Shown here piece by piece: positions 1 through 7,347 of a DNA stretch of 64,000 nt (position 1 is the first letter of the stretch; the number at the start of each line of letters is the position of its first letter). A program made the position numbers and the translations under genes. Location: contig NZ_CP029192.1 in the NCBI RefSeq assembly GCF_008642315.1, forward strand, positions 930,001 through 994,000. Direction: 5' to 3'. The DNA comes from Streptomyces venezuelae (GTDB taxonomy: Bacteria; Actinomycetota; Actinomycetes; Streptomycetales; Streptomycetaceae). The notes under the pieces are model-generated. The model had not been told where the DNA came from, ran no database searches, and saw only the letters and a program-made list of their open reading frames with translations.

Positions 1-605
1 CGCAGGCTCCATCTGTGGGGGCCCGGGAGGCATGGAGGGCCGCCCGGAGCAGAAGAAAGACGCGATGCGGGCGTGCAGCTTGTTGCTGTACGTGCAGCGT
101 GTTGCGTGGGAGCGTGTCATTTCAACCAGGTACATGTCAGTATTTTGAGTGGATGTTGGCCGAAAAAGGTCCGTTGAGCGATGGTCTATGTACGCAATGC
201 GAACAGTTCGTGAACGCGGTCGGGGTCGAGGTCGGGGTCGGCAACGTGACGGCTGCGCGGCGGAGTTGGCTCTCGCAGGGCTGTCCGCGCTGATCTGTGT
301 GCGTCGTTCGACCGCATCGTCCTGCGGTGGTGGTGTGTTGGCGTGTTGGGCGTGCTGCGGGCTGCACACATGTCCAGACGCTCGCCACCCCACCCCACTT
401 CGCCCCGCTCCCACGTGACCGAATCCGGTGTCCACGCCGCGCCCTGACCGGCAGGAGAATGCGGACGCGCGCGAAGGCGCGGACTCGGCACCTCGTCCGT
501 CGCCACCATGGTCGAGCCCGCCGCCGACCTGCCGCGCGCCCGCCCCTGGGCACAGAGGCACACAGGTACACAGGCACAGAGGGACAGTTCAGGGAGGAAG
601 CCGAC
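1..605. other. Left-edge stretch without a confident gene
   Basis: I see no convincing gene here. Open frames exist on both strands but read as arginine, proline and cysteine-rich composition rather than protein. A short GGTCGGGGTCGAGGTCGG-like direct repeat lies near 222-245. The last bases before 606 carry the GGAGG ribosome-binding site of the nitronate monooxygenase gene. The interval 120-200 is less GC-rich than its surroundings and could hold a promoter, but no clear -35/-10 pair stands out. Confidence 0.5.
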
Positions 606-1625
606 ATGAGTGTGCTCTCCACCGGACTCACCGAAAGGTTCGCCGTCCCGTACCCGTTCGTCTGCGCCGGGATGGCCTTCGCGGGTGGTACGTCCGAACT
701 GGCGGTGGCCGTCTCCGGCGCGGGCGGCATCGGCGGGGTGGGGGCCGGGCTCATGCCCCCGGACACGCTCCGGCAGGTCATCCACGAGGTCCGTAAGGGC
801 GTGGGCGACGCCCCGTTCCACATCAACCTCATCACGTACTTCGACAACGCCGAACACGTCCGCGTCTGCGAAGAGGAGCAAGTGCCCATCGTCTCCTTCC
901 ACTGGGGCCACCCGCCCGCCGACCAGATCGAGCGGCTGCGCGGGGCCGGGGTGTCGGTGTGGGAGCAGGTCGGCTCCGCCGACGCGGCCGGGCGGGCGGT
1001 GGACGAGGGTGTGGAAGTCGTCGTGGCCCAGGGCTGGGAGGCCGGAGGGCACAACTACGGCGGGCTCCCCACCATGGTCGGTGTTCCCGCCGTGGTGGAC
1101 GCGGTGGCGGGCCGCGCGCTCGTCCTCGCGTCGGGCGGGATCACCGACGGGCGCCAGGTCGCCGCGGCGCTGTGCCTGGGCGCCGACGGCGTGTGGGTGG
1201 GCACCCGGCTGGTCGCCTCGCGTGAGGCACAGGTCCACCCCGAGCACCACCGCCGCTTGATCGCCTCGCAGGGCGAGGACACGGTACGCACCGGAATCTT
1301 CGGCCCCGAGTGGCCGGGGTTCAACCCGATGCGGGTGCAGCGCGACCGGGTGGTGGAGGAGTGGTCCGACCGCCCGGGCGAGGTGCCGGCCGTCCGCGAC
1401 TCGCTCGAGCAGGTCGGCACCACAGTCGTGCAGGGCGAGGAGACTGTGCTGCGCAAGTTCAACGTACTGCCGCCCGTTCCCGCCACCGAGGCGGACTGGG
1501 AGGAGATGCCCTGGCTGATGGGGCAGGGCGTCGGGCTCGTCCACGACATACGGCCCGCGGGAGACATCGTCCGGGAGGTCATGGGCGAGGCCGAACGCGT
1601 CCTGACGGCCCGAAGGCAACGCTGA
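606..1625 (+). CDS. Nitronate monooxygenase (2-nitropropane dioxygenase family)
   Basis: The 339-residue protein belongs to the FMN-dependent nitronate monooxygenase / 2-nitropropane dioxygenase TIM-barrel family, which oxidises alkyl nitronates to carbonyl compounds and nitrite in the cytoplasm. Visible family features are the N-terminal PFVCAGMAFAGG stretch, the AQGWEAGGHNYGG segment near residues 140-152 that lines the flavin and active site, and the LASGGITDGRQVAAAL phosphate-binding strand and loop followed by GADGVWVGTR. ATG 606 was chosen because GGGAGG sits six bases upstream; the open frame extends further left but has no ribosome-binding site. It is followed directly by decayed gene relics. 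Substrate is not predictable. Confidence 0.85.
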   Translation: MSVLSTGLTERFAVPYPFVCAGMAFAGGTSELAVAVSGAGGIGGVGAGLMPPDTLRQVIHEVRKGVGDAPFHINLITYFDNAEHVRVCEEEQVPIVSFHWGHPPADQIERLRGAGVSVWEQVGSADAAGRAVDEGVEVVVAQGWEAGGHNYGGLPTMVGVPAVVDAVAGRALVLASGGITDGRQVAAALCLGADGVWVGTRLVASREAQVHPEHHRRLIASQGEDTVRTGIFGPEWPGFNPMRVQRDRVVEEWSDRPGEVPAVRDSLEQVGTTVVQGEETVLRKFNVLPPVPATEADWEEMPWLMGQGVGLVHDIRPAGDIVREVMGEAERVLTARRQR

Positions 1626-1639
1626 AGCGCCGTCCGACA

Positions 1640-1742
1640 CGCGTCGGCGCCGAACTGGCGGCCGCCTACCGCGCGCTCGGCCACCGTGTCGTGGCCACCT
1701 CGCGCACCGTCGACGCCTCCCGGGACCGGACCCCCTGGTGAT
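1640..1742 (+). pseudogene. Short-chain dehydrogenase N-terminal relic
   Basis: A short stretch reads GAELAAAYRALGHRVVATSR, which matches the Rossmann-fold beta1-alphaB-beta2 region of short-chain dehydrogenases, where the cofactor loop should precede it. The TGxxxGxG loop itself is missing upstream and the frame stops at 1741 with no catalytic YxxxK. I infer a degraded SDR fragment left behind beside the nitronate monooxygenase. No promoter or ribosome-binding site is apparent. It could be coincidental similarity because only about 25 residues support it. Confidence 0.45.
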
Positions 1743-1749
1743 CCAGGGC

Positions 1750-2280
1750 TATGGGCCGGCCTGAACGACTTCGTCACCGTGGACCGGCCCGACCACGACC
1801 GCACGACAGCGCGGAACCTGCCGCCCACGGGCGACTGCTCGGCCTGGCAGACCTGGCACCGGGAACATCCCGAGGAATCCGAGGACGGGGTGGGCGCCTT
1901 TCCGGCCGTCGCGGAAACGCGGTCACTGATCGAGGCGATCGTGTCGGATTCCCCCGGTGCCGAGGGCGAGCAGTACTTCATGGTGGTCGACCTCCCGAAC
2001 GTGTACAGCGGCGATCCCGTGATCGACCGCTACAACGCGCTCCTCGCCGGTCTCGCGGCGGACTGGCCCCAAGGAACCGGCGCACCCGCCAAGGACCACG
2101 TCCACATGGTGACCATGAGCAATCCGACCCAGGCCGTGCACAGTCTGATGGCCCGCTACTTCGTCGCCTCGCTCATGAAGAACGGGCACGCCCTGGGCAG
2201 ACTCGACAACGACACCTACCCCCCCTCGAATCACCTCTCAGCGCACTGCCCCTCGACATCCCCACCACTTGAGCCCGGAA
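1750..2280 (+). other. Unrecognised open stretch between two gene relics
   Basis: The frame running through this interval reads as plausible protein (for example YFMVVDLPNVYSGDPVIDR and SLMARYFVASLMKNGHALG) and has normal high third-position GC, but it lacks a start with a ribosome-binding site. It also continues in frame into a nitroreductase relic. I do not recognise a family. It may be the remains of a third gene joined to its neighbours by deletion, so no function is offered. Confidence 0.3.
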
Positions 2281-2285
2281 GGCGG

Positions 2286-2530
2286 ATCACCGTGGACGTC
2301 TACGAAGCGGTCAGGAGCCGGAGGGCAGTGTGGGGGTTCTCCAGTGGTCCGACGCGGGCATGTACCTGCAAACAGTCATGCTGCTGCCGGACCGTCGCGG
2401 AGGTGGTGTCGCCCCCGGACGAATTCATCCTCTTCTGCGGCATGTCGATCGGCTTCGAGGATCAAGCGCAGGCCGGCCCGCGCACGGGCCGGGCACCACT
2501 TGAGGAGACCGTCAGATTCCTCGAGGATCA
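2286..2530 (+). pseudogene. Nitroreductase-family relic with internal deletions
   Basis: Three pieces of one nitroreductase occur in the right order within 250 bases. First is the N-terminal VDVYEAVRSRRAVWGFS that normally binds FMN. Second is QWSDAGMYLQTVMLL at 2342-2386, in a different frame. Third is RTVAEVVSPPDEFILFCGM from 2388, back in the first frame, running on to GRAPLEETVRFLED. A full protein is over 200 residues, so more than half is missing. The frame changes show deletions of different sizes. I infer a dead gene. Its vicinity to the nitronate monooxygenase suggests a former nitro-compound cluster. Confidence 0.75.
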
Positions 2531-2627
2531 ACCGCCGCCGAAGCAGACTTCGTTGACCATGTGAGCAGCGGATTACGGAACTCCTTGATGAACTGCCCAT
2601 GACCCATGACCCAGTACCCATCTCCCA

Positions 2628-4133
2628 TTACCCATCGCCGCGCCGGTTTCCGGTCCCCTGCAGCCGGGGCATGCGGCTGACCAGGGCGTAGCAGGCGCTC
2701 GCCAGGATCATGCCCACCGGCAGCGTGAGGTCGAGGCCGCCGAGGGTCGTGGCGAGTGGGCCCGTGTAGAGGGTGTTCACACAGAGCGCGGCCGCGGTGG
2801 AGCCCGTCAACAGGGCGCATGCGCCTGCCGGGTTGATGCCGCCGCGGTACCAGAAGGGACTGCTGCGGGTCTCGTCGGCGAGGGCCTGTCCGTCGTAGCG
2901 GGCACGGCGCAGGACGATGTCGGTGGCGTAGATCGCCGTGCTGGGACCGAGCAGGACGACGGTGAGCTGCAGGACATTGTTGACCGTGTCGAGGAAGTTG
3001 GAGACGAGCAGCGCGTACAGGGTGAGTGCGACCGCCGCCGTACCGTCGAACAGGACGCTGACCGAGCGGCGGATGCGCAGGCCCACGGCCTGGAGCGCGA
3101 GCCCGGCGCTGTACGCGGTGAGGGCGTTGATGGCGATGGTGCCGAGGACGAGTGCCAGCAGGAAGACGGGCGTGAACCAGGCGGGCAGGATCGACTCCAG
3201 GGCCGACTGCGGGTCGGTCATGTCGACGGTGGTCGCCGCGAGTGCGCCGAGGGAACAGACCACCATGCTGGGCAGGAAGCCGCCGAGCGCGGTCCAGCCG
3301 ACGACCGCCCGTTTGGGCGTGGCGCGCGGCAGATAGCGCGAGAAGTCCGCACTCGTGGTGTACGACAGCGGGCCCGACGCGACGAGGGTGACCCCGGCGA
3401 GGGCGGTCGCCCACAGGTCGATGCCGGTCAAGCGGTGCGCGGGGGCGTACGAGAAGTCGGCGTGGCGGACCACGTAGACCGCGACGACGACGAACGCGGC
3501 GCCGAGGGCGAGCGTGATGAGTGGGTACAGCCGCACGATCACGGCGTGGCCGTAGACGCTGATGGTGAGGGTGAGCGCGGCGATGACGACGATCACGACG
3601 ACCTTGACGCCGGTGTCCGCCGTGATGCCGACCTTCTCGACCAGCGAGAAGGCGGCCACCGCGGCGGCCGACAGGTTCAGCGCGAAGTAGCAGACGGAGA
3701 TCAGCCAGCCGACGATCGCGTTGTTCACGCGGTTGCCGATGACGCCGTACAAGGCTCGCGTGATCACCTCACTGGGGGCGCCCGCGGCCGGTCCCGACAC
3801 GGCGAGGAGGCCCGTCAGCGTCCAGAAGAGGTTGCCGACGGCGAGTACGGCGAGGGCCTGCCACAGGGTCAGGCCCATCAGGATCAGGGCGCCGCCTATC
3901 ACCAGGCTCAGGTAGTTGACGTTGGCGGCGGCCCAGACCGGGAACAACTCGCGGGCCCTGCCGTGCCGTTCGGCGTCGGGGATGTGGTCGATGCCGTGGG
4001 CCTCGATGCGGCCGCCGCCGGGGCGGGACACTTCGTCGACTCCGTTCGCTTCGTGGACTTCGTCCGGAGCGGATCCTCCGTCGCGCGCCGCCGATTGGGA
4101 GCGTGGGACAGGGTCAGGAAGCGTGGATGCCAT
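2628..4133 (-). CDS. NCS1-family nucleobase:cation symporter (cytosine/purine permease-like)
   Basis: The 501-residue protein has a hydrophilic N-terminus of about 65 residues followed by roughly twelve hydrophobic segments, as in the NCS1 permeases (CodB and purine/cytosine/allantoin type). Family signatures are the first-helix NVNYLSLVIGGAL region and ASGPLSYTTSADFSRYLP near the middle. It should import a nucleobase or related heterocycle with a cation across the cytoplasmic membrane; the exact substrate cannot be read. ATG 4133 was chosen because GGAGGG lies just upstream; the frame stays open another 81 bases. It is divergent from a TetR gene with an inverted repeat between the two starts. 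Confidence 0.85.
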   Translation of the reverse strand: MASTLPDPVPRSQSAARDGGSAPDEVHEANGVDEVSRPGGGRIEAHGIDHIPDAERHGRARELFPVWAAANVNYLSLVIGGALILMGLTLWQALAVLAVGNLFWTLTGLLAVSGPAAGAPSEVITRALYGVIGNRVNNAIVGWLISVCYFALNLSAAAVAAFSLVEKVGITADTGVKVVVIVVIAALTLTISVYGHAVIVRLYPLITLALGAAFVVVAVYVVRHADFSYAPAHRLTGIDLWATALAGVTLVASGPLSYTTSADFSRYLPRATPKRAVVGWTALGGFLPSMVVCSLGALAATTVDMTDPQSALESILPAWFTPVFLLALVLGTIAINALTAYSAGLALQAVGLRIRRSVSVLFDGTAAVALTLYALLVSNFLDTVNNVLQLTVVLLGPSTAIYATDIVLRRARYDGQALADETRSSPFWYRGGINPAGACALLTGSTAAALCVNTLYTGPLATTLGGLDLTLPVGMILASACYALVSRMPRLQGTGNRRGDG

Positions 4134-4180
4134 GGGCCCTCCGGAGTGCCGGCCGGCGCGTGACCGACCCACCTGCTTGC

Positions 4181-4202
4181 TTATTGGTCGCACACTCAAT
4201 AA
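4181..4202. promoter_or_regulatory. Inverted repeat between permease and TetR genes
   Basis: The sequence TTATTG-N10-CAATAA forms a perfect six-base dyad 11 bases before the TetR start and 48 bases before the permease start. Its position and AT content in a GC-rich background make it the best candidate operator for the TetR protein. It probably overlaps both promoters, giving autoregulation and control of the permease. Binding is inferred, not shown. Confidence 0.55.
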
Positions 4203-4212
4203 CGTGACCGGC

Positions 4213-4893
4213 ATGTCGTCAAGCGTTCAGCGCAAGCGAATTCGAAAATCTCCGGCCGCCAGACGTGCGGAAATCGTTGAGAAGGCCGCGGAAATTGCGC
4301 TTTCCGAAGGTCTGGAGTGCATCACGCTGCGCCGCATCGGCGAGGAGCTGGACGTGCGCCCGGGCCTCGTGAGCCACTACTTCCCCTCGACGGAGGAGCT
4401 GGTGGCGGAGGCGTTCGGCAGCGCGGCGACGGGGGAGCTCGATACGTTGCTCCCGGCCGAGCCCGCCGAGTCCGCTGGCGGCTTGAGCCCAGGGGCAGGT
4501 ACGGGTACGGGTATGGGCACACGCTCGGCGACTGAGCGGCTCGCCGGGTTCTTCGCTCGCACGTCCGGTCCCGCCTGGAACGACATCAGCCGACTGTGGA
4601 TCAACGCCCGCCACCTGACCCGCTACCGCCCGTCGCTGCGCGACCGGATCGCCCTGCAGGAGGCCGCGTGGCGGGGACGACTGGCCGCGGTCATCGAGGA
4701 CGGCGTGACGCGGGGCGAGTTCCGCACACAGGAGGAGCCCTCGGTGGTGGCGGTGCAGATCCTGGTCGTGCTGGACGGGCTCGGGGCGGACGGCGGCGCC
4801 GACGCGGACATGCTGCCGCCTGTGGTGGCGCGGATGGCCATGACTTGGGCGGAGCGTGAACTGGGTCTGGAGCGAGGAGCGTTGGGGCCCTAG
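4213..4893 (+). CDS. TetR-family transcriptional regulator
   Basis: A 226-residue protein with a typical TetR N-terminal DNA-binding domain (residues about 15-65: AEIVEKAAEIALSEGLECIT, then RRIGEELDVRPGLVSHYFPS as the helix-turn-helix). It is followed by an all-helical ligand domain with a glycine-rich GAGTGTGMGT insertion near residue 97. ATG 4213 is taken as start because it is the first ATG after the intergenic dyad; GTG 4204 is an alternative. The gene diverges from the NCS1 permease, so repression of nucleobase uptake in the absence of ligand is the likely role. The ligand is unknown. Confidence 0.85.
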   Translation: MSSSVQRKRIRKSPAARRAEIVEKAAEIALSEGLECITLRRIGEELDVRPGLVSHYFPSTEELVAEAFGSAATGELDTLLPAEPAESAGGLSPGAGTGTGMGTRSATERLAGFFARTSGPAWNDISRLWINARHLTRYRPSLRDRIALQEAAWRGRLAAVIEDGVTRGEFRTQEEPSVVAVQILVVLDGLGADGGADADMLPPVVARMAMTWAERELGLERGALGP

Positions 4894-5506
4894 GCCGTAG
4901 CCGACACGTCAGCTCCTTCGCGGGCAACCCACGCACGTGTACGGATGCCCGGGCTTCCTCGTCGCGTGTGGGACACCCTCTGAGCGCCGATTCGGGAGAC
5001 TCGAGCCCCAGCGCCGATCCGGGGCGCCGGGCCTCAAGCGCCAATCCGGGAGCGCCGAACCGTCAGGCCCGCCCCAGAGCCGCGAGCCGCGAGCGCCGCT
5101 CTGCGGGCCGCGAGCCCCGAACGCCGCGGGCACCAGCCCGCGATCCTGCGGACCCTGGTCCCCGATCAGCAAGCGTCGAGCAGTCGAGCGTCAATCCGCC
5201 AGCCCCGATCCCCGATCCCCGATCAGCAAACGCCGAGCGGCCGAGCGGCCGAGCGCCAATCCACGATCCCCTACCCCCGGACCGCGTTCCTCGACATCCG
5301 CCCCCGAACCACGTCGAGCCCAACCCACACAACCGACGCGCCCCGAGCACCCCACACCTCCACACCCCCCGCCCCCCCGCACCCCCCGCACCCCCAAAAC
5401 CAGCACCGAAGCTTCGCACCCCCCGTAACCCCACTGCCCCACAACCCCCAACGCCCCAACGCCCCAACGCCCCAACGCCCCAACGCCCCAAGAAACAGGA
5501 CCCCGC
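4894..5506. other. Low-complexity C-rich intergenic stretch
   Basis: No gene is supported in this 613-base gap. The plus strand is rich in CGCC, CCGA and CCCC, with loose reiterations of GAGCGCCGA and of GATCCCC (around 5206-5228). It ends in clean tandem CCCCAACG copies just before the amidohydrolase start. Translations in every frame are proline, arginine and serine-rich and lack family features. The array-like composition suggests repeat expansion by slippage. Confidence 0.6.
5446..5491 (+). repeat. Tandem CCCCAACG octamer array
   Basis: Five full copies of the eight-base unit CCCCAACG run from 5446 to 5485, followed by a partial sixth copy. The array ends 15 bases before the amidohydrolase start codon, so copy number could affect spacing of its promoter or leader. 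Such short perfect arrays are prone to slippage. Confidence 0.85.
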
Positions 5507-7159
5507 ATGCACCCCACCCCCTCGTCACCCCTCTCCCCCACCCCCGACCTGATCCTCCTCAACGCCCGTCTCCTCGACCCGCTCGCCGGAGGCCTCCTCC
5601 CGCACACCGCCCTCGCCGCAGCCGAAGGGCGGATCGTCGTCCTCGGCGACGACCGGGACGTGCGCGCCCTCGCCGGCCCCCGCACCCGAACCCTGGACCT
5701 CAAGGGCTCCGTCGTGACCCCGGGCCTCGTCGACGGGCACCTGCACCCGGTGCACGGGGCCGAACTCACCGACGGGCTCGACCTGTCCGGGTGCGTCGAC
5801 CTGGACGACGTACGCCGCGCTCTCGCCCGCGCGAAGCGGGATCTCGCGCCCGGGGCGTGGCTGCGCGCCTGGGGGCTCGACCCGAACGTGTTCGGAGACG
5901 GGCCCGTCGAGGCCGCCGCACTCGCGCCCGTCCTCGACGACGTACCCGCGCTGCTGCAACTCTTCGACGCGCACTCGACGTTGGCGAGCCCCCGCGCCCT
6001 GGCGCTCGCCGGGGTCGACGGTCCGCGCACCTTCGACCAGGCCGCCGAGATCGTCTGCGACGCGCAGGGCCGACCCACCGGCCTCCTCCTGGAGGACGCC
6101 GCCTGCGAACTCGTCGAACGAGCCGCCCCGCAGGCCACACGCGAGCAGCAACGCGCAAGGCTCGCGCGGGCCTTGTACGGGATGGCCGCCGCCGGACTCA
6201 CCGGCGGCCACGCGATGGACGCGAACGGCGACAGCCTCGCGCTCTACGCCGACCTGGACACAGCCGGTGAACTACCCCTCCGGCTGCGGGTGTCGCCCTG
6301 GTGCCAGCCCGACGCCGACGCCGATGCGTTGCGCCACCTGATCGAACTCCAAGGCACCGGAGGTACGTTGTGGCGGACAGCCGGAGTGAAGCTCTTCATG
6401 GACGGCACCATCGACAACGGCACCGCATGGCTGGAGCGGCCCGACTGCCACGGTAAGTCCACGCACGCCTTCTGGCCGGACCCCGCCGCGTACACCCATG
6501 TCATCGGTGAGCTGCACCGCGCGGGTGTGCAGACCGCGACGCACGCCATCGGCGACGCAGCCGTGCGGCACGTTCTCGACTCGGTCGAGAAGGCACGCGG
6601 CGGCGGCCCGACCGGTGTGCGGCACCGCGTCGAGCACATCGAGACGGTGCCGGACGACACGGTCCGCAGGTTCGCCGAGCTCGGCGTCGTCGCCTCGATG
6701 CAGCCGACGCACTGCTGCGACTTCACCCGGGCCGACCACACGGACAACTGGTCGCGGCGGCTCGGTGAGGAGCGGGCCAAGCGGGCCTGGCGGTGTCGTG
6801 ACCTGTGGGACGCCGGGGCGCGGGTCGTGCTCGGCTCGGACTGGCCGATCGCCCCGTACCCGCCGCTCACCGTCATGGCCGGGGCCCGGCACCGGCGCCC
6901 CAGCCGAGACCTGTCGCTGCCGCCGCACGGCCCCGAGCAGGCGCTGACCGGACTTGAGGCCTTGCGGGCGATGACGGTCAACCCGGCCTTTGCGGCTGGT
7001 GAGGAGCGGGAGTCGGGGGCCCTTGCCGTCGGGTTTCGTGCGGATCTGTCCGTGTTCGCCGAGGACCCGGTCGAGGCCCCCGCGACCGAACTCGCCGACG
7101 TGCCCGTGCGGTTGACCGTGGTCGGCGGCCGGGTGACACATCAGGGGGACGACCTCTAG
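5507..7159 (+). CDS. YtcJ-type amidohydrolase (amidohydrolase family 3)
   Basis: The 550-residue protein is a metal-dependent TIM-barrel amidohydrolase of the YtcJ / N-acyl-amide hydrolase type. The metal ligands H-x-H occur in VDGHLHP at residues 78 and 80, and the family stretch GLDLSGC follows. Further ligands are in HAIGD (His near 346), RHRVEHIE and the C-terminal GSDWPIAPYPPL. These enzymes hydrolyse amide or related C-N bonds, but substrates vary widely and none can be assigned. ATG 5507 has AGGA nine bases upstream. The gene is monocistronic, with the octamer array directly before it. Confidence 0.88.
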   Translation: MHPTPSSPLSPTPDLILLNARLLDPLAGGLLPHTALAAAEGRIVVLGDDRDVRALAGPRTRTLDLKGSVVTPGLVDGHLHPVHGAELTDGLDLSGCVDLDDVRRALARAKRDLAPGAWLRAWGLDPNVFGDGPVEAAALAPVLDDVPALLQLFDAHSTLASPRALALAGVDGPRTFDQAAEIVCDAQGRPTGLLLEDAACELVERAAPQATREQQRARLARALYGMAAAGLTGGHAMDANGDSLALYADLDTAGELPLRLRVSPWCQPDADADALRHLIELQGTGGTLWRTAGVKLFMDGTIDNGTAWLERPDCHGKSTHAFWPDPAAYTHVIGELHRAGVQTATHAIGDAAVRHVLDSVEKARGGGPTGVRHRVEHIETVPDDTVRRFAELGVVASMQPTHCCDFTRADHTDNWSRRLGEERAKRAWRCRDLWDAGARVVLGSDWPIAPYPPLTVMAGARHRRPSRDLSLPPHGPEQALTGLEALRAMTVNPAFAAGEERESGALAVGFRADLSVFAEDPVEAPATELADVPVRLTVVGGRVTHQGDDL

Positions 7160-7347
7160 GCGGAGGCGGCCTGCTTCCAGACGGAGAGACCGACAACCAC
7201 CAGGCGGAGCCGCCGGGTTTTGGCCAAGGAGCCGCTCGGGGCCGGTCATTCCGCCAGGAGTGTGGGTCCCGTAGCGGTGCGCCGACGCGAGGATCTCGCC
7301 GCCACCAACCGGTGGTGCCACAGCAGTTGCGAGCGAAGGGGTTGCCC

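Noticed and set aside
186..1640. Long minus-strand reading frame (484 codons) across the nitronate monooxygenase
   Set aside because: It mirrors the plus-strand gene, has no family features, and arises from high third-position GC.
4894..5506. Pro-rich plus-strand proteins in the C-rich gap
   Set aside because: No start signal, no domain, composition explained by CCCC and CGCC repeats.
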